In this document: positions 1 to 6,169 of the stretch, piece by piece | Layout of the letters: the number at the start of each line of letters is the position of its first letter | Position numbering within the stretch: position 1 is the first letter of the stretch | From: an uncultured bacterium | Lineage (GTDB): Bacteria; Bacillota; Clostridia; Lachnospirales; Lachnospiraceae | Direction of reading: 5' to 3' | Length of the DNA: 7,975 nucleotides | Assembly (NCBI GenBank): GCA_937893485.1 | Contig: CALBJL010000155.1 | Span: 1-7,975, forward strand | Notes under the pieces: generated by a model | Database searches by the model: none | Told to the model about the DNA's origin: nothing | What the model saw: only the letters and a program-made list of their open reading frames with translations | Position numbers and translations under genes: made by a program

Positions 1-136
1 GGCAATGATCCTTATCTGCGTATTCGATACGGAACTCACGCGCAAATTCTTCCTGCAGCCGCAGCCCCTCGGCGCGGTTTCCGGCATGGAACTGCTCCAT
101 TGCCGCCTTTTCCTTTTCGTTTCCCTCAATCAGCAT
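1..136 (-). CDS. Small conserved protein, N-terminal part only (cut by window edge)
   Basis: This reading frame is open from an ATG at 136-134 to the left edge of the window, giving 45 codons. A good ribosome binding site (GAGAGGTAGAATATG) lies directly upstream and fixes the start. The visible part is highly charged and probably helical. It begins MLIEGNEKEKAAMEQF, contains a GNRAEGLRLQEEF stretch, and ends at the edge in YADKDHC. From memory, this layout (a charged helical start followed by a Cys/His-containing DHC segment) resembles small Clostridia proteins of unknown function that continue into a Cys/His-rich, possibly metal-binding tail. That resemblance is inference, because the tail lies outside the window. 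The gene sits 72 bases downstream of the broken chemotaxis gene on the same strand, with no obvious terminator between them. No function is assigned. Confidence 0.6.
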   Translation of the reverse strand, partial: MLIEGNEKEKAAMEQFHAGNRAEGLRLQEEFAREFRIEYADKDHC

Positions 137-208
137 ATTCTACCTCTCAAGAATTGTGCGGCTCCGCTTTTTCGTTCCGGCATCCGTCAACAGCGTTTTT
201 TGTATCTT

Positions 209-988
209 TTACAAATGGAACTGTGCCACAAACTCACGGATAACAGCTACCGACTGCTTGCACTCTCCATGACTGTCGTCAGGCATTCCATCATATTCGT
301 AACGGCGCCATTAACCTCGCCCACAATCTCATCGATCGTCGCAGCTGTATCCAGTGTCTGGGCTGCCAGCGTACCGATCTCCGATGCAACGACTGCAAAG
401 CCCTTTCCGGCATCACCGGCTCTGGCTGCCTCGATATTGGCATTGAGCGCCAGCAGATTCGTCTGTGAAGAAATCTCCTTGATGTTCTCTGTAAGCTCAT
501 TGATCTTCTGTACGGATTTTGACTGCTCGACTGCGATATCCGTCTTTTCACGCATGATCGCGTACATTTCATCCGTCTTGTTTCGGAATTCCCGGCTGAG
601 CTTTTCCATTTCAGCGGCACGCGACTGAATCTGTCCGGAATTCTTCTCGCCGTCTGCTGCCAGCCGATAATTGTTTTCTGAGCTGTCCCGCATGACATTG
701 ACATTCTCCACGATGCTCGCCGCACCTGCACTGGTCTCCTCCATGCCTGCTGCCAGTTCCCGCGTTGCAGCGGAATTGCCCTCCGCAAAATCGCTGTTCT
801 GCGTCATGATACTGTTGAGATTATTCGTACTCGTCGACAGCACATTTTCCGTCTGCTGCAGCTGCATGAGTGCATCCGTTCCCGCTGACCGGGCGGAATT
901 CCACATGGATATGACTTCGATCAGCACTGCCGTAAACAGTGAACAGCACACAATCGCTAATATTCAGTTTCTTTCGTATTAACCGCAT
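209..988 (-). pseudogene. Methyl-accepting chemotaxis protein, frameshifted and shortened
   Basis: The longest open segment (951-247) encodes most of an MCP cytoplasmic signalling domain. This includes the hairpin tip (SQTNLLALNANIEAARAGD, about residues 163-180 of that segment) that contacts CheW and CheA. The segment itself starts at a GTG inside a transmembrane stretch and has no convincing start signal. A good start lies upstream in another frame: ATG at 988 with GAGGGGAAAGG before it, encoding MRLIRKKLN. Removing one base near 955-965 joins it to a normal transmembrane helix (AIVCCSLFTAVLIEVI). At the other end the segment stops at a TAG at 249-247. A different frame continues to a TAA at 211-209 and encodes SVAVIREFVAQFHL, which looks like a natural MCP C-terminus. 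There is no HAMP domain, ligand-binding domain or second membrane helix. The C-terminal hairpin arm is about half the length of the N-terminal arm (roughly 65 versus 130 residues). I read it as a decayed MCP with internal deletions and two frame breaks. A functional single-helix short MCP with sequencing errors is the alternative. Confidence 0.75.
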
Positions 989-1047
989 GATACCTTTCCC
1001 CTCAGAACTGTAAAACCTTCCCCGTTCTGTATGCTAGATTTTCCTCT

Positions 1048-1077
1048 ATTTTACCATAAAATTCCATGATTGTACCA
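1048..1077 (-). promoter_or_regulatory. Possible promoter for the MCP gene
   Basis: Two extended -10-like elements lie upstream of the MCP start in an AT-rich gap: TGGTACAAT (1077-1069) and TGGTAAAAT (1056-1048). The second has only a weak -35 match, GGTACA at 1076-1071, with 17-base spacing, and the first has none. I see no flagellar sigma-28 consensus. This is a tentative call based on the -10 elements and position. Confidence 0.3.
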
Positions 1078-1113
1078 TTTTTTGTCATTTTTTAGTTATA
1101 TTTTCGTTTTGGA

Positions 1114-1755
1114 TTACTCTACCCTGCAGCCGCCCCACTCCACTGCCGTGAAACCGTTACGTACCGGAGCACGGAGCGTCTGTGCGGGAATGTCTACGGC
1201 TGTATCTGACGGTTTCCATGCCATAAATACACGCAGCAGCGTATCGGGAGCCGGATCAATGGCTAACTGCGCCGTCTGTGTATACGCATCGGTCTGAAAA
1301 GCGATCAGGTTGTACGGGTTTTCCTGCATCATCGGTAACCAGTAAACAATAAACTCATTGGCTTCCTGACGGGTCAGTCCGAGCTTTGCCAGGGAATCCT
1401 CCAAAAAAGCTGCGGTATCGCTTCCGGCTACGCAGTAACCCTCGGAAAAATCATAATCTGTGTCAGAAACACCCTCCCAATAGAGATAGTTATACGTCTG
1501 TCCGTCCGCATCCGTTAAGGTACCGTCGGGATCAGCAGTGACCGTCCAGCCATCATGATACGCAGGATAAGTACAAGTCAGTGTTCCTGCATAGTCCAAC
1601 TTGACGGAAACCTCCCCGGTTGTCTCCGGATAAAGATAAATGACCGGTTTCATATCAACCGATTCTTCCTGCTGTGCGCCACACGCGGTAAGCGCAGATA
1701 CACTTAATGCCGCTAACACGACTGATAAAAACTGCTTTGCTCTCAGATTTTTCAT
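1114..1755 (-). CDS. Secreted lipoprotein of unknown function
   Basis: This encodes a 213-residue protein beginning MKNLRAKQF, with a basic N-terminus, a hydrophobic stretch and a lipobox (SALTAC) with the acylated Cys at about residue 25. It is therefore expected to be anchored to the outer face of the membrane. The ATG at 1755 is chosen over an ATG 18 bases upstream because GGGAGGG sits 7 bases before it and would lie inside the longer form. The mature part starts with an acidic linker and then a KPVIYLYPE motif. A beta-rich region with several aromatic and Gly/Asp turns follows, then a helical segment (about residues 120-150, LTRQEANEFIVYWLP), ending near VEWGG. I recall this KPVIYLYPE ... 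EANEFIVYWLP ... VEWGG pattern from uncharacterised proteins of Clostridia. No enzyme motif is recognisable. It follows the LURP-one-related gene by 61 bases without a visible terminator, so the two are probably co-transcribed. Confidence 0.85.
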   Translation of the reverse strand: MKNLRAKQFLSVVLAALSVSALTACGAQQEESVDMKPVIYLYPETTGEVSVKLDYAGTLTCTYPAYHDGWTVTADPDGTLTDADGQTYNYLYWEGVSDTDYDFSEGYCVAGSDTAAFLEDSLAKLGLTRQEANEFIVYWLPMMQENPYNLIAFQTDAYTQTAQLAIDPAPDTLLRVFMAWKPSDTAVDIPAQTLRAPVRNGFTAVEWGGCRVE

Positions 1756-1816
1756 TTTGTTACCCTCCCTCATACCTGTTGTTACGCCTATGTTTCAAAC
1801 AATCGATGTTTTGCCC

Positions 1817-2290
1817 TTAATCCCCATTACTGCAATTTGCCGCATCGAGCGCGATGACGAGCATCATGCCGTACAGTTCATCCGAAGGATTGGCTATATC
1901 GATCACGTAGGTGTCACCCCAGTGGAACAGCTCTTTTGAAATATGCATAATCCGGTCGTTTCCGGAGTAGACATCATAGTCCCATCCGAGAAGATCCCCC
2001 TCGATACGCCAGCCATTAAAATCAATTTTATATTCCGGACAAAACAGGGTAAATTTCTTTTCGATCCTTCCGCACGACTGTCCATGGATAATAATATCAA
2101 ACTTCGGTAACACCGTGAGCAGTTTCTGTTTAATCTGCCCGATCTCATTGTGCTGTGCATCATATACATGCATCTGGTGTCCAAGCGCAAGCACCTCCGC
2201 TTTGACCATATATTTCACCGCACCGCCCTCATCATAAATATCATAGGTATCTCCCCATGCAAATACCCGCTGTTCGATCAGTAATTTCAT
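1817..2290 (-). CDS. LURP-one-related (LOR / YxjI-type) family protein
   Basis: This encodes a 157-residue soluble protein with no signal peptide or membrane helix. The alternating short beta-strand pattern, the WGDTYDIYD segment near the N-terminus (W12) and its echo WGDTYVIDI near the C-terminus (W124) fit the LURP-one-related/tubby-C-like fold. So do the central IDFNGWRIEGDLLGWDYDVY and MHISKELF segments. This fold is a small beta-barrel around a helix. Members such as Bacillus YxjI have no firmly established function. Binding of lipids or phosphoinositides is known for eukaryotic tubby relatives only, so no biochemical role is claimed here. The length is typical of bacterial members. The ATG at 2290 is preceded by a strong GGAGGAGA site. 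It starts 65 bases after the BlaR1-like gene and has its own likely promoter in that gap. The lipoprotein gene downstream is probably in the same transcript. Confidence 0.85.
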   Translation of the reverse strand: MKLLIEQRVFAWGDTYDIYDEGGAVKYMVKAEVLALGHQMHVYDAQHNEIGQIKQKLLTVLPKFDIIIHGQSCGRIEKKFTLFCPEYKIDFNGWRIEGDLLGWDYDVYSGNDRIMHISKELFHWGDTYVIDIANPSDELYGMMLVIALDAANCSNGD

Positions 2291-2326
2291 AAAATATCTC
2301 CTCCGCCATTTCTTATACTTATATTC

Positions 2327-2355
2327 AGCATATCATGTGGGGCACCGTTTGTAAA
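2327..2355 (-). promoter_or_regulatory. Promoter for LURP-one-related gene and lipoprotein
   Basis: On the minus strand, TTTACA (2355-2350) and TATGCT (2332-2327) are separated by exactly 17 bases. A TG one base before the -10 makes it an extended -10 (TGATATGCT). The -35 begins at the base after the stop codon of the BlaR1-like gene. The arrangement suggests that the LOR and lipoprotein genes can be expressed independently of blaI-blaR1. No copy of the AGACTAC dyad found at blaI is present here. Confidence 0.55.
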
Positions 2356-4263
2356 CTAAGGGATATACTGCTCGGTCACTGCCGTAATATAATTGTTGTC
2401 TATTCTGATCTTGTAAGGGATATCCAGATCTTTCCGCTCCTCTAAGATCTGTTCCATTTCTTCCTTCGTCACATTTTTCGGTTCATAATTATTTTCCCAG
2501 TCCAATACCTGAAACCTGCAGTTATCATCAACCGGACGTTTATCAAAATCTATGGACTCGTTATAGACGTAAAAGCCGGACGGCGCATCCTCCTCTGTGA
2601 TTCCAAGCTCATCGGCACGTTCCCCCGGCACCTCTACCCATTCCACCGGGTCAAATGCGCATGATTTTCCCCGCAGCCATCCGATATAGACCATCTCTTC
2701 CGCGACATCACCCAGCCATCTGAGCCTCTCGTCGGATGCTTCCTCTGACATGAATTCCATATGTCCGGTATCATATCCGCAGTCTAAGACTGTCTCACAC
2801 CATACCGGTGCACCATTCTCATAAGCCGACACGTAGGAGAACACATACTTGTCAAACGTGTACTTATCCGCTCCTGAACTATCCCACTTTAATACCGGTT
2901 CCTCATCAGGTGCGCCCGAATAATACCACGGCACACAGGCAAAGTTCCAGTTCTCGGATCCGCCAACCCAGTCGTTGAGCAGCATCCCATACGTGCCGTA
3001 TTTTTTGCTCATAATACCGTATATTTCATAACGCCCCGAATCATCAGCCGCCATTTTAATCAACGCATCCGCATTCTGCTTTAAATCCGCCGTATTGTCC
3101 CACGGATATGCGTTCTCCAGACCAACCGTACTGACGACACGTGTCAGCTCATCCATGACCGCTGTCTCGTCCGTCACTTCCATTACTTCTGCGTTCCTGC
3201 CAGTCTGCGTACCGTTGATTTCAGACGCGGTGGAATCGGTCGTTTCTGTCTTGTCAGCAGGTGCTGCAGAACTCGTCACTTCCGTCACCTCCGTCGCTTC
3301 ATCGGACGGAGCGCCTACCGGATTTGTCAAAAAACAGACCGCAACGATCACACAAACTACTACTGCCAACACCGTGATTCCAAATGCACATTTTTTATGA
3401 TTTAACACCATTTTTACCCGCTCCTTCACTCCTACTTCTCCAAATGCCAACGGACATCTGAGCACAAAGCGCCGCTGCGTCGCACAGGATAACAGCACCC
3501 TTGAATACTCTTTCTTGTCGTCAAAGCTCATATCCCGGATCACTTTCTCATCACAGGCGAGCTCGATATCCTTGCACAGCATGAGATATGCAATCCAGCA
3601 CAGCGGGTTGAACCAATACACACATAACATCAGATAGCCGATCGTTTTCCACACATGATCGCCCCGTTTCAGATGCGCATTTTCATGTGCTAAAATGTAA
3701 TCAAGCTCCCCCTCCGTCAGCGTGGACGGCAGATAAATACGCGGTCTGAGCACGCCGAGAATAAAGGGTGTCGTCACTGCATCACAAAGATAGCTGTTTT
3801 CCCTGTAACAGATGGCTTCCCGCACCAGTAGATGCAGCCGGATCGCACTCACTACCGCAAAGATAACAAGCAGGATCATCCCGGCAAGCCAGATCACTCC
3901 GGCAATCTCCGTGACGATCTGCAAAGGCGTGGCACTCGCTGCCTCCTGATAGGCAAACGTGTCCTGCAATGCCGGATTGACACGATTTTCCACAAAGGAT
4001 AACCGGCTGTCGATCGATGGCAGATAAGACTTCAATTCTCCGTTCACGATTGCGGTAGCCTGAATCGGCTGTGCACTCGGCTGCAGGCTAAACGGGCTCT
4101 CAATCGAAAACGGCACGAGCAGTCTCACCGCCACAATCCCCCAGAGCAGACAGCAGACCCATTTCGGCATCCTGCGGAACAGCAAACGCACCGCTAAGAC
4201 CACAAGCACCAGCCAGCCGGCAGTGATACTCATATTCAAAACCTTAAAGAAAATATCTCCCAT
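2356..4263 (-). CDS. BlaR1/MecR1-type M56 membrane metalloprotease with non-PBP sensor domain
   Basis: This encodes a 635-residue membrane protein. The ATG at 4263 lies one base after the blaI stop codon and has GGAGG 9 bases upstream. A longer frame would need a TTG start inside blaI. Two membrane helices fall at about residues 10-52, and a third at about 115-141. The zinc site follows: HENAH (H193, E194, H197) and ELACDE (E234 as third ligand), flanked by the family's hydrophobic segment around 205-230. A last helix at about 293-314 leads outside. In the family, signal binding activates this protease and leads to loss of the BlaI repressor. The exterior starts with a Ser/Thr/Glu-rich linker (about 320-365) followed by about 270 residues of unknown fold. 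It has no SxxK or KTG motif, so it is not the transpeptidase-like domain of beta-lactam sensors. No beta-lactamase gene is nearby. The signal and target genes are unknown. Confidence 0.9.
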   Translation of the reverse strand: MGDIFFKVLNMSITAGWLVLVVLAVRLLFRRMPKWVCCLLWGIVAVRLLVPFSIESPFSLQPSAQPIQATAIVNGELKSYLPSIDSRLSFVENRVNPALQDTFAYQEAASATPLQIVTEIAGVIWLAGMILLVIFAVVSAIRLHLLVREAICYRENSYLCDAVTTPFILGVLRPRIYLPSTLTEGELDYILAHENAHLKRGDHVWKTIGYLMLCVYWFNPLCWIAYLMLCKDIELACDEKVIRDMSFDDKKEYSRVLLSCATQRRFVLRCPLAFGEVGVKERVKMVLNHKKCAFGITVLAVVVCVIVAVCFLTNPVGAPSDEATEVTEVTSSAAPADKTETTDSTASEINGTQTGRNAEVMEVTDETAVMDELTRVVSTVGLENAYPWDNTADLKQNADALIKMAADDSGRYEIYGIMSKKYGTYGMLLNDWVGGSENWNFACVPWYYSGAPDEEPVLKWDSSGADKYTFDKYVFSYVSAYENGAPVWCETVLDCGYDTGHMEFMSEEASDERLRWLGDVAEEMVYIGWLRGKSCAFDPVEWVEVPGERADELGITEEDAPSGFYVYNESIDFDKRPVDDNCRFQVLDWENNYEPKNVTKEEMEQILEERKDLDIPYKIRIDNNYITAVTEQYIP

Positions 4264-4264
4264 A

Positions 4265-4624
4265 CTATTTTTCCTCCGCCTGATCAATCATTTTCCGGAT
4301 CGCAGCCGCTTCTTCCTGCGTCAGCTTCGCATTCTTTGTAAATGCAGCAATAAATGCCGGAAGTGAGCCTGCAAAGGTGTCCTCTACATATTGCCTGCTC
4401 TGTTTTGCATAAAATTCTTCCCTTGATACGACGGCTGTCACCAATCCGTTTTCGTTTTTGAATAACCCCTTGTCAATGAGCCTGCGCAGCACATTGTGCG
4501 CTGTCGTGCGTTTCCAGTTGAACGCGACTGCCGTCATTTTGACGAGCTCCGATGAAGTCACCGGCTCGTGCTCCCAGATCATATCCGCATACTTTGCCTC
4601 GATCACACCTAATTGAATCTCCAT
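4265..4624 (-). CDS. BlaI/MecI/CopY-family transcriptional repressor
   Basis: This encodes a 119-residue protein with a winged-helix N-terminal domain (about residues 1-75). The TSSELVKM and NWKRTTAHNVLRRLIDKGL segments match the recognition region of the family, including the W-K-x-T-T-x-x-x-x-L-x-R-L core. The wing (FKNENGLVTAVVSREEF) and a C-terminal helical dimerisation part ending in acidic residues follow. The length matches typical BlaI proteins of about 120-130 residues. The ATG at 4624 is chosen because AAGGAGG lies 8 bases upstream; a start 30 bases further up would lie inside the operator. It is followed after one base by the BlaR1-type protease, the usual sensor-repressor arrangement. 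Its promoter is overlapped by a long inverted repeat made of two dyads, which strongly suggests autoregulation. Regulated genes beyond its own operon cannot be read from this window. Confidence 0.93.
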   Translation of the reverse strand: MEIQLGVIEAKYADMIWEHEPVTSSELVKMTAVAFNWKRTTAHNVLRRLIDKGLFKNENGLVTAVVSREEFYAKQSRQYVEDTFAGSLPAFIAAFTKNAKLTQEEAAAIRKMIDQAEEK

Positions 4625-4643
4625 ATATAAATCCTCCTTACGC

Positions 4644-4699
4644 AAACAGACCACAGGCAGTAGTCTTGTTATTTATAGACTACTGCTTGTGGTCTGTTT
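4644..4699. promoter_or_regulatory. BlaI-type operator: long near-perfect inverted repeat over the promoter
   Basis: Arms at 4644-4666 and 4677-4699 are complementary over 23 positions with one mismatch (G4656 against T4687), separated by 10 bases. Each arm contains an imperfect dyad: AGACTAC-N5-GTGGTCT at 4677-4695 and its mirror at 4648-4666, with centres 29 bases apart. The right dyad covers the -10 and much of the spacer of the blaI promoter. The left dyad covers the start of the transcript. GACTAC/GTAGTC-like half-sites are typical of BlaI-family operators. Transcription should begin near 4670, inside the loop, so the mRNA cannot fold this hairpin. A DNA operator is therefore the best reading. 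Confidence 0.8.
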
Positions 4700-4705
4700 T
4701 GTCAA
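4677..4705 (-). promoter_or_regulatory. Promoter of the blaI-blaR1 operon
   Basis: On the minus strand, a consensus -35 TTGACA (4705-4700) and a -10 TAGTCT (4682-4677) are 17 bases apart. The expected start of transcription is near 4670, giving a leader of about 45 bases before the blaI ATG. The -35 abuts the outer end of the inverted repeat and the -10 lies within it, so repressor binding would block RNA polymerase. Confidence 0.75.
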
Positions 4706-4751
4706 GAAATTTATTTGCTTACTTTTTCATCATATCCTTCAATGACACCAC

Positions 4752-5294
4752 TCAGATAAACTCATACTCCCGCAGCTCGCAATTTTTGATTCCGAATGCC
4801 GCGTATTCCTCATTTTCCATATCGTAGAAGTACGAATGTACAACACGCGAAATCCCGTTATGTGCGACGAGCAGACAGGTCTTTGTGCCGGACTGCTCCC
4901 GCAGTTCATCGAGCAGATTGTAGATGCGCTGCGCAAGGTGCAGCATCGTCTCACCGCTCTCAAAATGATTGACAAACTGCTTTTTTGCCTCCCGAAAGTC
5001 TGCGCCGTCCCTCGGCGTAGACTCATACATACCGAAATTCTGCTCTATGAGACGCACTTCCTCGCAGCAGGGAATGCCTGTGATCTCAGCGATATGCTTT
5101 GCCGTGTCCGCAGCCCGCACAAGCGGCGAGTAGAGGATCTCGTCAATGTGGAGCTGTTCTTCCAAGATCCGCGCCCCGAGCTGCTTTGCCTGCTCATGTC
5201 CGAGCGGTGTGAGTGCAATGTCCGTCGCCCCGCAGATCTTATTCTCTACATTCCAGATTGTCTGACCGTGCCTTGTAAAATATACTCTTCCCAT
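4752..5294 (-). CDS. Histidine phosphatase superfamily protein (phosphoglycerate-mutase-like)
   Basis: This encodes a 180-residue cytoplasmic enzyme. The catalytic core is visible: R8-H9-G10 (TRHGQT, with H9 as the phosphate acceptor), R60 in SPLVRAADTA, E84 in LIEQNFGMYE as likely acid, and H145 in VAHNG. The length fits the short, cofactor-independent branch such as GpmB-, CobC- or phosphatase-type members (180-210 residues) rather than glycolytic dPGM (about 230-250). The substrate cannot be predicted from sequence. The ATG at 5294 is preferred over an in-frame TTG two codons upstream, with AGGAG about 10 bases before it. It lies 86 bases after the small ORF and 127 bases before blaI on the same strand. 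I see no convincing promoter of its own, so it may be read from the acetyltransferase promoter. There is also no clear terminator before blaI. Confidence 0.88.
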   Translation of the reverse strand: MGRVYFTRHGQTIWNVENKICGATDIALTPLGHEQAKQLGARILEEQLHIDEILYSPLVRAADTAKHIAEITGIPCCEEVRLIEQNFGMYESTPRDGADFREAKKQFVNHFESGETMLHLAQRIYNLLDELREQSGTKTCLLVAHNGISRVVHSYFYDMENEEYAAFGIKNCELREYEFI

Positions 5295-5380
5295 GATCAA
5301 AGTTCTCCTATAGTATTCTTATTGTAATCTTTCTTTTTCCATTTTTTCCCCAGAACTTTCTTCTTTAGAAACTTCCGTTT

Positions 5381-5524
5381 CTACATGTTTTGTCTCATGA
5401 CCAGTCTCCGGCACATCGGCTGGAATGTCTCGATGAAAGGTCCTAAACAGAAAGCGATGAGCAGCGGATTTTTATATTGTAAGATCAGATCCTGTCTGTG
5501 CTCACTCCATTCCTCATCCTTCAT
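5381..5524 (-). CDS. Small hypothetical protein, 47 residues
   Basis: This is a short frame with a strong ribosome binding site (GGAGGAG, 7 bases before the ATG at 5524). It begins 30 bases after the acetyltransferase stop codon, so it is probably translated from the same mRNA. The N-terminal 20 residues are charged and polar (MKDEEWSEHRQDLILQYKN). A hydrophobic segment follows (PLLIAFCLGPFIETFQPM) and then a basic end (CRRLVMRQNM). The hydrophobic part is too short and broken by Gly-Pro to be a sure membrane helix. I do not recognise the family. A second frame overlapping its 3' half continues past the stop as a charged tail to about 5318; this could mean a frameshifted longer protein, but purine-rich DNA alone can produce such a reading. 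Confidence 0.55.
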   Translation of the reverse strand: MKDEEWSEHRQDLILQYKNPLLIAFCLGPFIETFQPMCRRLVMRQNM

Positions 5525-5554
5525 CGCCCGTCTCCTCCGGCTATTCCTTGTTCC

Positions 5555-6049
5555 TCACAGTTTCTGCTCATAGCATAAGTAGGGCTGCCCGTACATCTCG
5601 CATGTCCCCGCCAGCGTGAAATTCAGATGTGCGTAGGAGCGGACTGCCTTTTTATTATTTTCACTCACCATATAGTGAATGCCCTTTTTTCCGCGTTTTG
5701 CCAGTTCTCCCATCGCAAAGCGGATCATTTCCCTTGCAATGCCCTGATTCTGGTAGTCGACGCTCACCGCAAGCCGCGACACCTCACCGCCCGGCAGCAG
5801 ATCGGGATTCCAGAACGGCAGCCCTTCCACATTTTCATCCTGATCAAGTGAAATCGCCGCGATGATCTTTGACGCACCCTGCTGTTCTTCCTTCATGACA
5901 AACAACGCATCCCTGCCAAGATCAAAGGCGATATCCTTCATTGACGGATAGTCCTCGTTCCACACACAGCATTCTGTCCCAAGCTGTGCACGATATAGCT
6001 GATAGATTTCCTCCGTATCCCGCCTAGTCGCAGCTACAATCTGCCTCAT
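5555..6049 (-). CDS. GNAT family N-acetyltransferase
   Basis: This encodes a 164-residue enzyme of the Gcn5-related acetyltransferase fold, which transfers an acetyl group from acetyl-CoA to an amine. The N-terminal part (RQIVAATRRDTEEIYQLYRAQ) is the usual beta1-alpha1 segment. The acetyl-CoA pyrophosphate loop is at about residues 90-110 (EVSRLAVSVDYQNQGIAREM, with Q-N-Q-G-I-A as the Q/R-x-x-G-x-G/A motif). The C-terminal part (GIHYMVSENNKKAVRSYAHLNF) carries the common N-x-x-A-x-x-x-Y pattern of motif B. The substrate cannot be assigned. The ATG at 6049 has a GAGGAGG site upstream, and the length is typical. It has its own promoter between it and ldh and probably leads a small operon with the 47-residue ORF and possibly the phosphatase. 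Confidence 0.9.
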   Translation of the reverse strand: MRQIVAATRRDTEEIYQLYRAQLGTECCVWNEDYPSMKDIAFDLGRDALFVMKEEQQGASKIIAAISLDQDENVEGLPFWNPDLLPGGEVSRLAVSVDYQNQGIAREMIRFAMGELAKRGKKGIHYMVSENNKKAVRSYAHLNFTLAGTCEMYGQPYLCYEQKL

Positions 6050-6117
6050 ACCTTCTTCCTCCTCATATTCTTAATCACAGTTGAAACTCGGTCACACACA
6101 TATCCAGCTTCCTTTTG

Positions 6118-6146
6118 ATTGTACCAATTCACCGGTCAGGATGCAA
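6118..6146 (-). promoter_or_regulatory. Promoter of the GNAT acetyltransferase gene
   Basis: On the minus strand, TTGCAT (6146-6141) and TACAAT (6123-6118) are spaced by 17 bases. TGG directly before the -10 makes an extended -10 element. The expected leader is about 60 bases. The gap between ldh and this gene shows no hairpin followed by a T-run, so some read-through from ldh is possible. Confidence 0.55.
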
Positions 6147-6169
6147 CACCAGCTTATGAATGGGCTGTA

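Noticed and set aside
5..628. Plus-strand frame of about 200 codons opposite the MCP
   Set aside because: It is antisense to the recognisable MCP signalling domain and the small left-edge gene, with no binding site or known motifs.
1756..1773. Lipoprotein start 18 bases further upstream
   Set aside because: The GGGAGGG site lies inside this extension, 7 bases before the ATG at 1755, which also gives a normal signal peptide.
3095..3400. Plus-strand frame of about 100 codons opposite the BlaR1 linker
   Set aside because: It is the antisense of the Ser/Thr/Glu-rich linker, has no ribosome binding site and has a low-complexity composition.
4264..4287. BlaR1-type protease start at 4287
   Set aside because: It needs a TTG start within blaI with no proper binding site. 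The ATG at 4263 follows GGAGG and directly abuts the blaI stop.
4644..4699. The long inverted repeat as an intrinsic terminator after the phosphatase gene
   Set aside because: The blaI promoter lies inside it and transcription should start in its loop. No T-run follows the stem in the minus-strand direction, and each arm has its own operator-like dyad. Attenuation of read-through from the phosphatase gene is still possible.
5369..5382. Short hairpin GAAAC-N4-GTTTC after the small ORF
   Set aside because: A 5-bp AT-rich stem without a following T-run is too weak for a terminator and is expected by chance.
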